A DNA stretch of 64,000 bases, from the NCBI RefSeq assembly GCF_005747095.1, contig NZ_SWLG01000004.1, forward strand, positions 248,001-312,000, in the 5' to 3' direction. Shown one piece after another: positions 41,770 to 50,255 of this stretch (position 1 is the first letter of the stretch; every line of letters starts with the position of its first letter). Under the pieces are notes generated by a model that was not told the DNA's origin, did no database searches, and saw only the letters and a program-made list of their open reading frames with translations. The DNA is from Exobacillus caeni. Lineage in GTDB: Bacteria; Bacillota; Bacilli; Bacillales; Guptibacillaceae. The position numbers and the translations under genes were made by a program.

Positions 41770-42984
41770 ATGCAAAAAAGGATGATGATTTCCACTCTTT
41801 TAAACGAAGAGCTAAGAACAACAAAGCTATTTTTATATTTCTTCTATATCGTTACGTTAAGTTATGACTTAGTGTTTTATCTTATTATTCCATATGTTGA
41901 GGGGCAGATGGGTATCCCATATAAAGGGGGCTTAGGCTTCTGGTTTTATGTTTTGCTTTCCGGATTGCTGTTCGTGGCTCTTTACCTTATTAAACATAAC
42001 AGAGTACATCAAGTAAAATACGTATATTTCATTGCCTTTACATTAATGAACATAGCAAATGAGTTATTAATCTACTATGATTCCGGCTTAGAATACAAGA
42101 CAGGGAATGCAGTAGAAATATTTTTAGTCTTATTTTCACCTATATTTGTCAACTACCGTTTCTTCTGGCTTGTTTCCCTTGGGACAATAGTTAAGTATTT
42201 GTTGTTAGGAGGCATACTTTTAGAGCCTATTGTCATAATTCCGATCGGGCTAACTGTTATATTTGCATTAATCGCATTTGTTCTTTTAAATCGTTTTAAA
42301 GGTTATATGAGTGCGATCGAACAATCCTATGATCAACAGCTTGAAGGAATTGTCAGAGGTGTTGTAGCTACCCTCGAGTTAAAAGATCCATATACCAGAG
42401 GCCATAGTGAGAGAGTAGCTGGGTATTCTCAAATATTAGCAAAAGAGATGAATGGTTTATCAAACGATGAACTTAAAACCTACAACTATGCTTGTCTATT
42501 ACATGATGTAGGCAAGGTTCATATTCCAGATCAGATATTAATGAAACCTTCACGTTTGACTGATGAAGAGTTCGAAGTTATTAAAACTCATCCGGTTGTT
42601 GGAGCACAAGCAGTTACAGGTATCGAAGGGCTTGAGAGTTGCCTTGATGTCATTAAATATCATCATGAACGCTGGGATGGCAAGGGTTATCCAAATGGAT
42701 TAAGCAAGACAAATATTCCTTTGCTGGCAAGAGTGACAGCTATAGCCGATGCCTATGATGCGATGACGTCTTCAAGGTCTTATCGTTCCGCGATGTCCCA
42801 TGAAGAAGCATACAAACGAATCGTTGAAGGAGAAGGCACACAGTTTGACCCTAATCTGGTAAAAGTTTTTAAAAAGGTCTCAAACTCTTTTATAGATTAT
42901 TCAGTAGACTACCATAAAAACGCAAAACAAATTGATTATCCAAATTTTGGTGCTGATATTAAGGAATTAGGGGAGGTGAAATAA
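41770..42984 (+). CDS. membrane HD-GYP phosphodiesterase
   Basis: 404 residues. Five to six N-terminal helices (about 20-185) act as a sensor-like membrane domain without a recognised fold. The HD-GYP domain carries HD at 245-246 (LLHDVGKVHIPDQIL), HxxxxWDGKGYP with GYP at 306-308, and DAYDAMTS. Such enzymes hydrolyse cyclic di-GMP to GMP or pGpG. The TAA stop (42982-42984) overlaps the ATG of a 23-residue peptide gene, and the GGGGAGGTGA site for that peptide lies in the last codons of this gene, so translation is coupled. Confidence 0.88.
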   Translation: MQKRMMISTLLNEELRTTKLFLYFFYIVTLSYDLVFYLIIPYVEGQMGIPYKGGLGFWFYVLLSGLLFVALYLIKHNRVHQVKYVYFIAFTLMNIANELLIYYDSGLEYKTGNAVEIFLVLFSPIFVNYRFFWLVSLGTIVKYLLLGGILLEPIVIIPIGLTVIFALIAFVLLNRFKGYMSAIEQSYDQQLEGIVRGVVATLELKDPYTRGHSERVAGYSQILAKEMNGLSNDELKTYNYACLLHDVGKVHIPDQILMKPSRLTDEEFEVIKTHPVVGAQAVTGIEGLESCLDVIKYHHERWDGKGYPNGLSKTNIPLLARVTAIADAYDAMTSSRSYRSAMSHEEAYKRIVEGEGTQFDPNLVKVFKKVSNSFIDYSVDYHKNAKQIDYPNFGADIKELGEVK

Positions 42985-43055
42985 TGAAAATCAGAAAGCT
43001 AAAGAAAATTAAAACAACTTGCTGGTGGTGTATGTGGGATAGATGGAGAACTTAA
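42984..43055 (+). CDS. Trp/Cys-rich 23-residue peptide coupled to the HD-GYP gene
   Basis: Starts in the TAATG overlap with the HD-GYP stop behind a near-perfect GGGGAGGTGA site. Residues 1-12 are strongly basic (MKIRKLKKIKTT) and residues 13-23 are CWWCMWDRWRT: four Trp and two Cys in 11 residues. A terminator hairpin begins 10 bp after its TAA. A PqqD-M50 membrane protease gene follows at 43113. The strong start, the unusual composition and the protease neighbour suggest a precursor or signalling peptide. No radical SAM or other modifying enzyme gene is in the window. Family unknown. Confidence 0.6.
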   Translation: MKIRKLKKIKTTCWWCMWDRWRT

Positions 43056-43064
43056 AGTAGAAGA

Positions 43065-43091
43065 GGGATGCCAATATAGGCATCCCTATTT
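43065..43091 (+). terminator. hairpin between mini-peptide and M50 genes
   Basis: GGGATGCC, loop AATATA, GGCATCCC, then TATTTC. The stem is perfect but the T run is short, so it may be a partial terminator that gives the peptide more transcript than the protease gene. Confidence 0.7.
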
Positions 43092-43112
43092 CATAATTAA
43101 GGAATGATAATC

Positions 43113-44300
43113 ATGGAAATCAGCTATGACAGCCAAATAAAGTTATCACAGATTGCCATTCACATAGATAAGAAAAATAGTATCGTCGAAAACAGCGATA
43201 CCGGCGAATACTTTGAAATCCCGGAACCTGGCATTATTGCTATCGAGGGATTGCAGAGTAATATGGATCTTAAAGAACTTGAAGCGAGTTTAAAGAAGAG
43301 GTTTCCTGAAGAAGACATTGATTTGCTTGATTTTATTGACCAGTTGCTGGAACTCGGCCTTGTCAGCGAAGTGGATGGAGTAGAAGTGGCTGATAGAGCT
43401 GTTTCCGGTTCTTCTGATAAGTTCAGCTGGCTTCCAGCCCGGGCCGGGAAGTTTTTCTTTAACAGGATTTCTACCAGAGTTTACATGCTGTTGTTCTTTT
43501 TCAATATCATTATTTTTTCAATCAAACCTGAATTATTCCCGAATTATAAAGATATCTTTTTGTTTGATTCACTTATGTTGAATATCCTGCTGATGATGGG
43601 ACTCTCTTTGCTTTTGATAGTGGTGCATGAATTAGGCCATGTGCTGGCAGTACGATCATATGGATTACCGACCTCGCTCGGCATCAGCCATCGGTTGTTT
43701 TTAGTAGTGTTTGAAACGGACATGACCCATGCCTGGCGATTGCCTGCAAGAGAGAGAAATGTGTTATATCTTGCCGGGATGTGTTTTGACAACGTAGTAT
43801 TATTTGTTGCTCTAATCGCCCAGATCGCTTTTCCGGAGGCTTCTTCCCTCTTCCCGGGTATTCTAGCGATTGCGGTTTTAGACATTGTGATAAAAATGAT
43901 CTACCAGTGTTGCTTCTATATGAAAACAGATTTATATTATGTTTTTGAAAATACTACCGGCTGCTATAATTTGATGGAAAACAGTAAGGTGTATTTGCGA
44001 AAGTGGCTTCCTTTTCTCCCGGCAGAAAAGCATACTGAGATGTTTGAAGGGGAGGTTAAGATAGTCCGGCTGTATAGTATTTTCTATCTTACCGGAGTTC
44101 TTCTCACCTTAGGGGTCTTTATAGGGTATGGCATTCCACAGATGGTGTACGCTTACTCACAACTTCTGCCTAACCTGTTGAGGCCGGTCTCAGATCCTTA
44201 TTTCTGGGATTCGTTTGCCGTCCTTTTCCAGATACTCATCGTTCTCAGTCTGCTTTTATATTCCTGGACAAGAAAATATAAACAAAGAGCACATAGTTAA
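43113..44300 (+). CDS. PqqD-like domain fused to M50 membrane metalloprotease (YydH-like)
   Basis: 395 residues. The ATG at 43113 is chosen because AAGGA lies 9 bp upstream; the ATG at 43104 touches that site. Residues 1-90 look like a PqqD-type winged-helix peptide-recognition domain (IEGLQSNMDLKELEASLKKR, QLLELGLV). Helices follow, with zinc motif VVHELGHVLA (His172, Glu173, His176) and a likely third ligand Asp226 in AGMCFDN. Such fusions process or export ribosomally made peptides, as YydH beside the yyd peptide genes of B. subtilis. The preceding mini-peptide is the natural candidate substrate (inference). Confidence 0.8.
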   Translation: MEISYDSQIKLSQIAIHIDKKNSIVENSDTGEYFEIPEPGIIAIEGLQSNMDLKELEASLKKRFPEEDIDLLDFIDQLLELGLVSEVDGVEVADRAVSGSSDKFSWLPARAGKFFFNRISTRVYMLLFFFNIIIFSIKPELFPNYKDIFLFDSLMLNILLMMGLSLLLIVVHELGHVLAVRSYGLPTSLGISHRLFLVVFETDMTHAWRLPARERNVLYLAGMCFDNVVLFVALIAQIAFPEASSLFPGILAIAVLDIVIKMIYQCCFYMKTDLYYVFENTTGCYNLMENSKVYLRKWLPFLPAEKHTEMFEGEVKIVRLYSIFYLTGVLLTLGVFIGYGIPQMVYAYSQLLPNLLRPVSDPYFWDSFAVLFQILIVLSLLLYSWTRKYKQRAHS

Positions 44301-44309
44301 TAAAACATT

Positions 44310-44336
44310 ACAGGCCAGGATGCCTGTATTTTTTTT
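44310..44336 (+). terminator. rho-independent terminator after M50 gene
   Basis: ACAGGC, loop CAGGAT, GCCTGT, then ATTTTTTTT. It separates the protease gene from the large regulator gene. Confidence 0.9.
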
Positions 44337-44455
44337 GCCGTATAGGAGGTACAACTGTTGCCGTTTTCTTCGTGAAGGCAATTGTGATAGGAGGATTATC
44401 CCATTAAAAAACGAATAGATTAAAGTAAGAAAATTCTTAAAAATGAGGGATTGAA

Positions 44456-47400
44456 GTGAACCGGAAATTTCCAGTGATGACAACCAGGCTAATCCCGCCG
44501 TTAGTAAAGGACACCAATGTAAGACGCCCCACTTTAGTAAAAAAGATAAGTCAAATAACAAGCCACCCGTTATCAATCATACATTCAGGGCCCGGGTACG
44601 GAAAAAGTACAACATTGTCTTCTTTTTTAAAGGACAGTCATTATTCCTTTTGCTGGTATAGCCTGTCAAAACAGGATGACGACTTTTTGCCGTTTGTGAT
44701 TCACCTACTCTATGCTTTTCGTAAGCAGGAACCTTCCTTTGCGCAGGAGTTGCTGGATTATATGATGACGGAAGAACCATATACCTATGATGAAGATATT
44801 CAGTTCATTTGTACGGAATTTATCAATGAACTGGCCGGACTCCAGGGGTCAATTATTTTGGTGCTGGATGATTTTCATGTGATCGAGCAAACCGATTCAA
44901 TCAAGAAGTGGATGATGACGTTTATACAGCATTTACCGCCTCATGTTCATCTTGTCCTATCAGGGCGTGTCAGACCTGACTGGGAAATTCTTGTTCCGCT
45001 TCAGGTAAAGGGGGAACTGCTCGAGGTTACGGAGCAGGATCTTGCTTTTTCACCGGAAGAAATCGATGTGTTGTTTTCGGATTATTATGAGATGCCGCTG
45101 GATGATAGACAAATTCATGCGATTTTTCAGTTAACGGAAGGCTGGATTATAGCGATCCAAATGATATGGCAGCAGCTAAAGAATAACGGGACGATCGATT
45201 CCTTTTTGTTTAAAAATCCTTCCTCGATGGAAGAATTGTTTCGGTTTATAGCGATGGAAGTATTTTCAAAACAGCCAAAACTGATCCAGAGCTTTTTGGA
45301 ACAAACGAGCATACTGGAAGAACTTTCAGAACACTTATGTAATGAACTGTTACAGATTGAAGGATCAGGAAAGATGCTGGAAAAGCTTATTCAACAAAAT
45401 TTGTTCATTGTGCCTATCGGAGACGGACATTACCGGTATCATGCACTATTCAGAGATTTCCTGCAAACGCAATTAAAGCAAAAGCCAGAGGAGTATAAGA
45501 TGGTGCAAAAGCATGCTGCTAAATACTTTATGGAACAGCAGGATAATGAAAGGGCCATAACACATTTGATCGCACTCCAGGACTATGAACAACTGGGAAG
45601 AATGCTTCACTTTTACGGAAAAGAAATGCTGGAAAGCGGCAAGATAGAATCTTTGCTTGAACTTTTACAGCTTATCCCTGAACAAATGAAAGACCGAAAC
45701 TTTATGCTCTGGTTTTATGAAGGCGAGATAAGCAGGTATAGATGCCATTATAAAACGGCAACATACTGTTTCGAACGGACGATAAAACAGGCAGAACGCA
45801 TGCGTAACCCGCTGGGGGAAAGTGCGGGCTATGAGGGGATAGCAAAGGTGTATCTGGACACGATTCAGCCTGGCAATGCTGCTCCGTACCTTTCTAAAGC
45901 AATCGAATTAATGGAACAGAGCAAAAATGCCGAGTTATCGAAAAAAATACAAATGTATACCTTGATGGCTGAAAATATGGTGAACCTCGGACAGATGGAA
46001 GCTGCAGAGGAATGGTATAAAAAGAGCAAGAAAATATTTGCCACAGACCAATCAATCGAGGAATTCCAAAAAATAGAGCTGGAGGCACGCCTGTACTTAA
46101 GGACCGGGCGCCTTCAAAAAGCAAAAGAAGTATTGGAGCAAAGCAGGAACAGGAGTTTAAGTGAGAATCATCTGTCCCGTTCACATCGGGAGACAGATCT
46201 CCTGTTGTCGATCATCAATGCGTATATGGGAGAAGCGGAAAGCGCGAAGAAACTCGCTGAAGCCGGGATTCTTCAGGGAAGTAAGAGAAAAGCGCCTTTT
46301 GTAGAAGCGTGCGGCTGGATTAGGATCGGCCATTCAGTTCAGCTTATTGAACGCTATAACAGGCAGTTAGCGATCGAATGCTATCAAACAGCGCTCGGCA
46401 TGATGGAAGAATTGAAAATGAACCGCGGAAAAGCTGAACCGCTCATGGGACTCTGCCTTTTATACGGCAGGACAGGCGATTACGAGCTCGCTATTGAAAA
46501 TGGAAATCAAGCTCTGGAAGAAACAGAAAAAGTGAAGGATGTCTGGCTGTCTTCTTATATCAGGCTTTCGATGGGGATCGCTTCATATTATGAAGGGCTG
46601 CATGAGGAAGCGGAAACTCTTTTTACTGATAGTCTTGAAAACTTCAAAAGTTGCAGCTGCTCTTATGGGATCACAGTCACTAACTTTTGGCTGGCACTGG
46701 TTTGTTATGAGAAGGGAGAAGTAGAAACTTTTCAAAAATATATAAGCGATTTTCTCGAAAACGCTTATAAAGGAAAATACGAGTTTTTCGTGACAAAACG
46801 TACGGCGTTCGGCCCTACTGATATCCAAAGTCTCATACCTGTACTTCTTGAAGCTAAAAAACAGGGAATAAATATTAAAAGGGTTCAGCCCTTGCTTGAA
46901 CAAATGGGTGTAGAAGATCTCACTTTCCATCCAGGATATACACTTAGAGTGAACACGCTCGGGGAATTCAGGGTATGGCTCGGCAATAAGGAGGTTGAAC
47001 AGGGCGATTGGAAGCGAGAAAAAGCGAAAGAACTGTTTCAGGTTTTTATTACCCGCTTCAAAAAGTGGATTCCTAAAAGCGAGTTGCTCAACCTCCTCTG
47101 GAAAGATCTTGACGAAGAAACGGCAACAAGGGATTTTAAAGTAGCCTTAAACGCCTTAAACAAAGTGCTGGAACCAGAACGCAAGGCAAGAACCGCCCCT
47201 TTCTTTATTGAACGCCAGGGTTCGACCTACGGGTTAAATAGAAGCGCTGGTATCGAGGTTGATGCACGCAGGTTTGAGCAATTGATTGAGGAAGGACTCT
47301 CAGAACCGGAAACGCATCGATCGATAAAAAAATTAACGATCGGCCTTGAACTATATAAAGGAGATTATTTGCCGAATCGAAGGTATGAAGATTGGTGCAT

Positions 47401-47713
47401 CGAAGAGCGAGAACGATTGATGGTGCTTTTCCTTCGCGGTGCCGAGTATCTTGCCCAACTAAAAGTCAAAGAGGAAAAATTTGACGAAGCGATCCACTGG
47501 TGCAACGAGATACTTGCGAGGGATGCCTGCTGGGAAGAAGCATACAGGTTGCTGATGTATTGTTATTATCGCAAAAATAACCGCCCATATGCGTTGAAGG
47601 TATATGAGAAGTGTATGAATAAGTTGATGGAAGAAATGGGTGTGGAACCGCTTGATACAACAAAACGAATGGCCTATATGATACAGGAAGCAGCGGAGTT
47701 GGAGTTGCTGTAA
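44456..47713 (+). CDS. MalT-like STAND ATPase regulator with C-terminal BTAD domain
   Basis: 1085 residues, GTG start behind GAGGGA. Walker A GPGYGKST at 45-52 and VLDDFHVIEQ (Walker B) mark a STAND/MalT-type NTPase; LSGRVRPDW and the WIIAIQM region follow as in MalT. TPR-like repeats fill ~390-830. From ~835 there is an OmpR-like winged helix (LGEFRVWLGN...PKSELLNLLWKDLDEETATRDFKVALNALNKVL) joined to a bacterial transcriptional activation domain (BTAD), instead of the LuxR helix-turn-helix of MalT. It probably activates the importer/enzyme genes at 48-56 kb on binding a small ligand; this is inference from position. Confidence 0.88.
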   Translation: MNRKFPVMTTRLIPPLVKDTNVRRPTLVKKISQITSHPLSIIHSGPGYGKSTTLSSFLKDSHYSFCWYSLSKQDDDFLPFVIHLLYAFRKQEPSFAQELLDYMMTEEPYTYDEDIQFICTEFINELAGLQGSIILVLDDFHVIEQTDSIKKWMMTFIQHLPPHVHLVLSGRVRPDWEILVPLQVKGELLEVTEQDLAFSPEEIDVLFSDYYEMPLDDRQIHAIFQLTEGWIIAIQMIWQQLKNNGTIDSFLFKNPSSMEELFRFIAMEVFSKQPKLIQSFLEQTSILEELSEHLCNELLQIEGSGKMLEKLIQQNLFIVPIGDGHYRYHALFRDFLQTQLKQKPEEYKMVQKHAAKYFMEQQDNERAITHLIALQDYEQLGRMLHFYGKEMLESGKIESLLELLQLIPEQMKDRNFMLWFYEGEISRYRCHYKTATYCFERTIKQAERMRNPLGESAGYEGIAKVYLDTIQPGNAAPYLSKAIELMEQSKNAELSKKIQMYTLMAENMVNLGQMEAAEEWYKKSKKIFATDQSIEEFQKIELEARLYLRTGRLQKAKEVLEQSRNRSLSENHLSRSHRETDLLLSIINAYMGEAESAKKLAEAGILQGSKRKAPFVEACGWIRIGHSVQLIERYNRQLAIECYQTALGMMEELKMNRGKAEPLMGLCLLYGRTGDYELAIENGNQALEETEKVKDVWLSSYIRLSMGIASYYEGLHEEAETLFTDSLENFKSCSCSYGITVTNFWLALVCYEKGEVETFQKYISDFLENAYKGKYEFFVTKRTAFGPTDIQSLIPVLLEAKKQGINIKRVQPLLEQMGVEDLTFHPGYTLRVNTLGEFRVWLGNKEVEQGDWKREKAKELFQVFITRFKKWIPKSELLNLLWKDLDEETATRDFKVALNALNKVLEPERKARTAPFFIERQGSTYGLNRSAGIEVDARRFEQLIEEGLSEPETHRSIKKLTIGLELYKGDYLPNRRYEDWCIEERERLMVLFLRGAEYLAQLKVKEEKFDEAIHWCNEILARDACWEEAYRLLMYCYYRKNNRPYALKVYEKCMNKLMEEMGVEPLDTTKRMAYMIQEAAELELL

Positions 47714-47716
47714 AGC

Positions 47717-47744
47717 AGAGGGAGATTTTTCCCTCTCTTTTTTT
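47717..47744 (+). terminator. rho-independent terminator after BTAD regulator gene
   Basis: AGAGGGAGA and TTTCCCTCT-type arms form a compact stem followed by eight T. Confidence 0.88.
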
Positions 47745-48101
47745 GAGGGCGAAGTGAACTTGGAGGCTATGTTTTTTGTCCTATAGCAATGGGCATGTTT
47801 TAAAAAATAAAAGTCACCCTGACTTTGTTAGTTTCCGGGAATTGTGATAGCGCTCATGTGGTTGTGGAGTAACTTCCCCTTCATTCATCAGGAGAATAGC
47901 TTTTGGGTTAACTTCAAGAATAATTAAGCTGGATTCTCACCCCACCAAACCATTTGTTTAGCTCTTCGTTCCATGCCTTTTTCTTTATGTCGTTTTTTGA
48001 TAGATGAAACATTTCTTAAGTACTGTAACTCGTTTGTAACTTCTGTTTTTCATAATAAAACCAATCAAATCTTAAAATTTCTCTGTATGAGGGGGATGTT
48101 T
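47745..48101 (+). other. promoter region of the importer operon
   Basis: 357 bp without a supported gene. It includes AAAGTC-ACCCT-GACTTT (47810-47826), a small inverted repeat that could bind the upstream BTAD regulator, and AT-rich stretches. No terminator or riboswitch was recognised. Confidence 0.45.
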
Positions 48102-48689
48102 GTGACGAAGGAAAAAGCATTTTTACGGATGTTCGGAATTGTTATGGTTTTTATTATGATTTTTACAGCTGGATGTTCTTCGAATTCGGCAAGTAACAAT
48201 TCCGGAAATGCAGGGTCTAGTGATGACGGAGGATCAGATGGAAAAGAAGTAGTCAAGATCGGGGTGCTAGCTTCATTGACCGGCGCACTTGAGTCTTATG
48301 GTAAGCAAACGCAAAAAGGATTTGAACTCGGCCTGGATTATGCGACCGACGGAACAATGGAAGTGGGCGGCAAAAAAATTGAGTTTGTATTTGAAGACAC
48401 AGAAACAAAACCAGATACTGCCGTTCAAAAAGCGACGAGCCCCATCGCAATTGTAGATGCGTTGAAAAAAACAGATGGCGATGCGAGTGCTGATGCTTTG
48501 ATCGAAGCGATGGAAGGCATGTCATTTGAAACCCCGAAAGGAACGATGACATTTAGAGAAGAGGACCATCAGGCTCTGCAAACGATGTATGCGATCAAGC
48601 TTGAGAAGAAGGAAGGGTTCGATTATCCAGTCCCTGTCCTGTTAAAAGAACTTTCACCTGAAGATACTGCTCCTCCTGTCCAAAATTAA
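48102..48689 (+). pseudogene. branched-chain-type solute-binding lipoprotein with internal in-frame deletion
   Basis: 195 residues from GTG 48102, chosen for GAGGGGG six bases upstream. Signal peptide and lipobox FTAGCSSN, then a normal N terminus of the LivJ/LivK family (VKIGVLASLTGALESYGKQT...FEDTETKPDTAVQKAT). This runs straight into the family's C terminus (VDALKKTDGDASADALIEAM...GTMTFREEDHQALQ). Family members have ~390-410 residues, so ~200 central residues, including most of both lobes and the hinge, are gone without a frame change. It can hardly bind ligand. The other importer genes downstream are intact. Confidence 0.8.
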
Positions 48690-48699
48690 AGCTTTATTG

Positions 48700-48728
48700 A
48701 CTTCGGCGAAGGTGCTTTTCGCCGAAGT
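48700..48728 (+). terminator. intercistronic hairpin between binding-protein and ATPase genes
   Basis: ACTTCGGCGAA and TTCGCCGAAGT make an 11-bp stem. The following stretch, TTGTCCTTTTTC, is a poor T run, so it may act as mRNA stabiliser or partial terminator that favours the upstream gene. Confidence 0.65.
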
Positions 48729-48774
48729 TTGTCCTTTTTCAAAATACGCAACCAGTAAACGGGGTGAAGAATAA

Positions 48775-49539
48775 GTGGAATCAATTTTAGAAACGAAGGA
48801 CCTTAGTATAACGTTTGGCGGACATACTGCTGTGAATAGTGTAAGCGTAGAAATTGAAAAGAATAAGCTAAAGTCTATCATCGGGCCAAACGGGGCGGGC
48901 AAGACTACCTTTTTTAACCTTCTAAGCGGGCAGCTTAAACCGACAAATGGAAAAATATTTTTTAAAGGGGAAGATGTCACAAGGATGAACCCAACTTATC
49001 GAACAAGAAAAGGAATCGGCCGCTCATTCCAGATCACGAACGTATTTCCTAACCTGACATGCTTTGAGAACGTCAGGCTTGCCGTTCAGTCTCAGGCCGG
49101 GGTTCGATATCGTATGCTGTCCCATTTTAAAAAATATAAAGATATGGAAAGAAAAGCCTATGAATTGTTAGAGCTCGTTTACCTTGGCGAAAAAGCGATG
49201 GAGCTTGCGATTAATCTTGCACACGGTGAGAAAAGGAAGCTGGAAATCGCAATGCTGTTAGCACTTGAAACAGAACTGCTGTTACTGGATGAACCGACTG
49301 CAGGCATGTCATTAGAAGAAGTCCCTAAAATCCTGGATGTGATCAAAAAGATTAAGGAAGACGGGAACCGCACGATTCTGCTGATCGAGCACAAAATGGA
49401 TATGGTGCTCGATTTATCGGACAGTATTATGGTTTTGTTTAACGGTAAACTCCTTGCTGATGGAGATCCGGAAGAAATTATGAACAATGACCAGGTTCAG
49501 TCCGCCTATTTAGGAGGTCTTTACGATGACGCTTCTTAA
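48775..49539 (+). CDS. branched-chain amino acid-type ABC transporter ATPase (LivG-like)
   Basis: 254 residues, GTG start behind GGGGTGA. Walker A GPNGAGKTTFF near 39-49, LivG-specific RTRKGIGRSFQITNVFPNLT, an altered signature LAHGEKRKLEIAMLLALE and Walker B LLLDEPTAGMS are present, along with switch His in LIEHKMD. It powers uptake with the LivF-like ATPase (14-bp overlap) and the two permeases downstream. The substrate may not be an amino acid, given the acyl-CoA-type genes in the same cluster. Confidence 0.92.
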   Translation: MESILETKDLSITFGGHTAVNSVSVEIEKNKLKSIIGPNGAGKTTFFNLLSGQLKPTNGKIFFKGEDVTRMNPTYRTRKGIGRSFQITNVFPNLTCFENVRLAVQSQAGVRYRMLSHFKKYKDMERKAYELLELVYLGEKAMELAINLAHGEKRKLEIAMLLALETELLLLDEPTAGMSLEEVPKILDVIKKIKEDGNRTILLIEHKMDMVLDLSDSIMVLFNGKLLADGDPEEIMNNDQVQSAYLGGLYDDAS

Positions 49540-50230
49540 AGTAGATGCAATTGAAACATACCTCGGACAATATCACATCCTGCAGGGGGTGTCTTTTGAA
49601 GCGAAGAAAGGCGAAGTAACGGTACTTCTTGGCAGGAACGGGGCGGGGAAAACCACAACGCTCAGGTCTGTGATGGGGCTTGCGCCGATTTCAGATGGCG
49701 TAATCACGTATAACAATAAACCGATTCATAAGCTTCCTACCTATAAGATCTCGAATAAAGGAATCGGCTTTGTCCCAGAAGACCAGGGGATCTTTAATGA
49801 CCTGACCGTCGAAGAGAACATGAAGGTCGCGATGAAAAAGAAAGACGACGTAACAATGGAGAGGCTTGAATGGATACTGAAGTTGTTCCCTGATTTAAAA
49901 ACCTTCTGGCATAAAAAGGGCGGGTACTTAAGCGGGGGGCAAAAGCAGATGCTTTCCATCGCAAGATCATACATCAACAGCAACGATCTTCTCTTAATTG
50001 ACGAACCTTCCAAAGGACTTGCACCGATCATTGTTGAAAAAGTGATGCGATCCATCCAAGAAATGAAGGAGAAAACAACTGTCATTCTCGTGGAGCAAAA
50101 TTTTATGATGGCAAGCATGATCGGCGACCGGTTCTATATTATCGATGATGGGAAAACCGTCCATTCAGGCGATATGAAGGAATTGAAAGAAGATGAGCAG
50201 CTGAAAAAACAGTACCTCGGCATTGCTTAA
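49526..50230 (+). CDS. branched-chain amino acid-type ABC transporter ATPase (LivF-like)
   Basis: 234 residues, standard LivF size. Walker A GRNGAGKTTTLRS near 36-48, GIGFVPEDQGIFNDLTVEENM, signature YLSGGQKQMLSIARS and Walker B LLLIDEPSKGLAPII are intact. It overlaps the LivG-like gene by 14 bp. It forms the second half of the ATPase pair of the importer. Confidence 0.93.
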   Translation: MTLLKVDAIETYLGQYHILQGVSFEAKKGEVTVLLGRNGAGKTTTLRSVMGLAPISDGVITYNNKPIHKLPTYKISNKGIGFVPEDQGIFNDLTVEENMKVAMKKKDDVTMERLEWILKLFPDLKTFWHKKGGYLSGGQKQMLSIARSYINSNDLLLIDEPSKGLAPIIVEKVMRSIQEMKEKTTVILVEQNFMMASMIGDRFYIIDDGKTVHSGDMKELKEDEQLKKQYLGIA

Positions 50231-50255
50231 CGATTATTGGCAAGGAGGCCTTAAC

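Noticed and set aside
44337-44455. Second small peptide gene after the M50 gene (AGGAGG followed by TTG)
   Set aside because: The TTG frame stops after five codons and no other start in this gap gives a frame of useful length.
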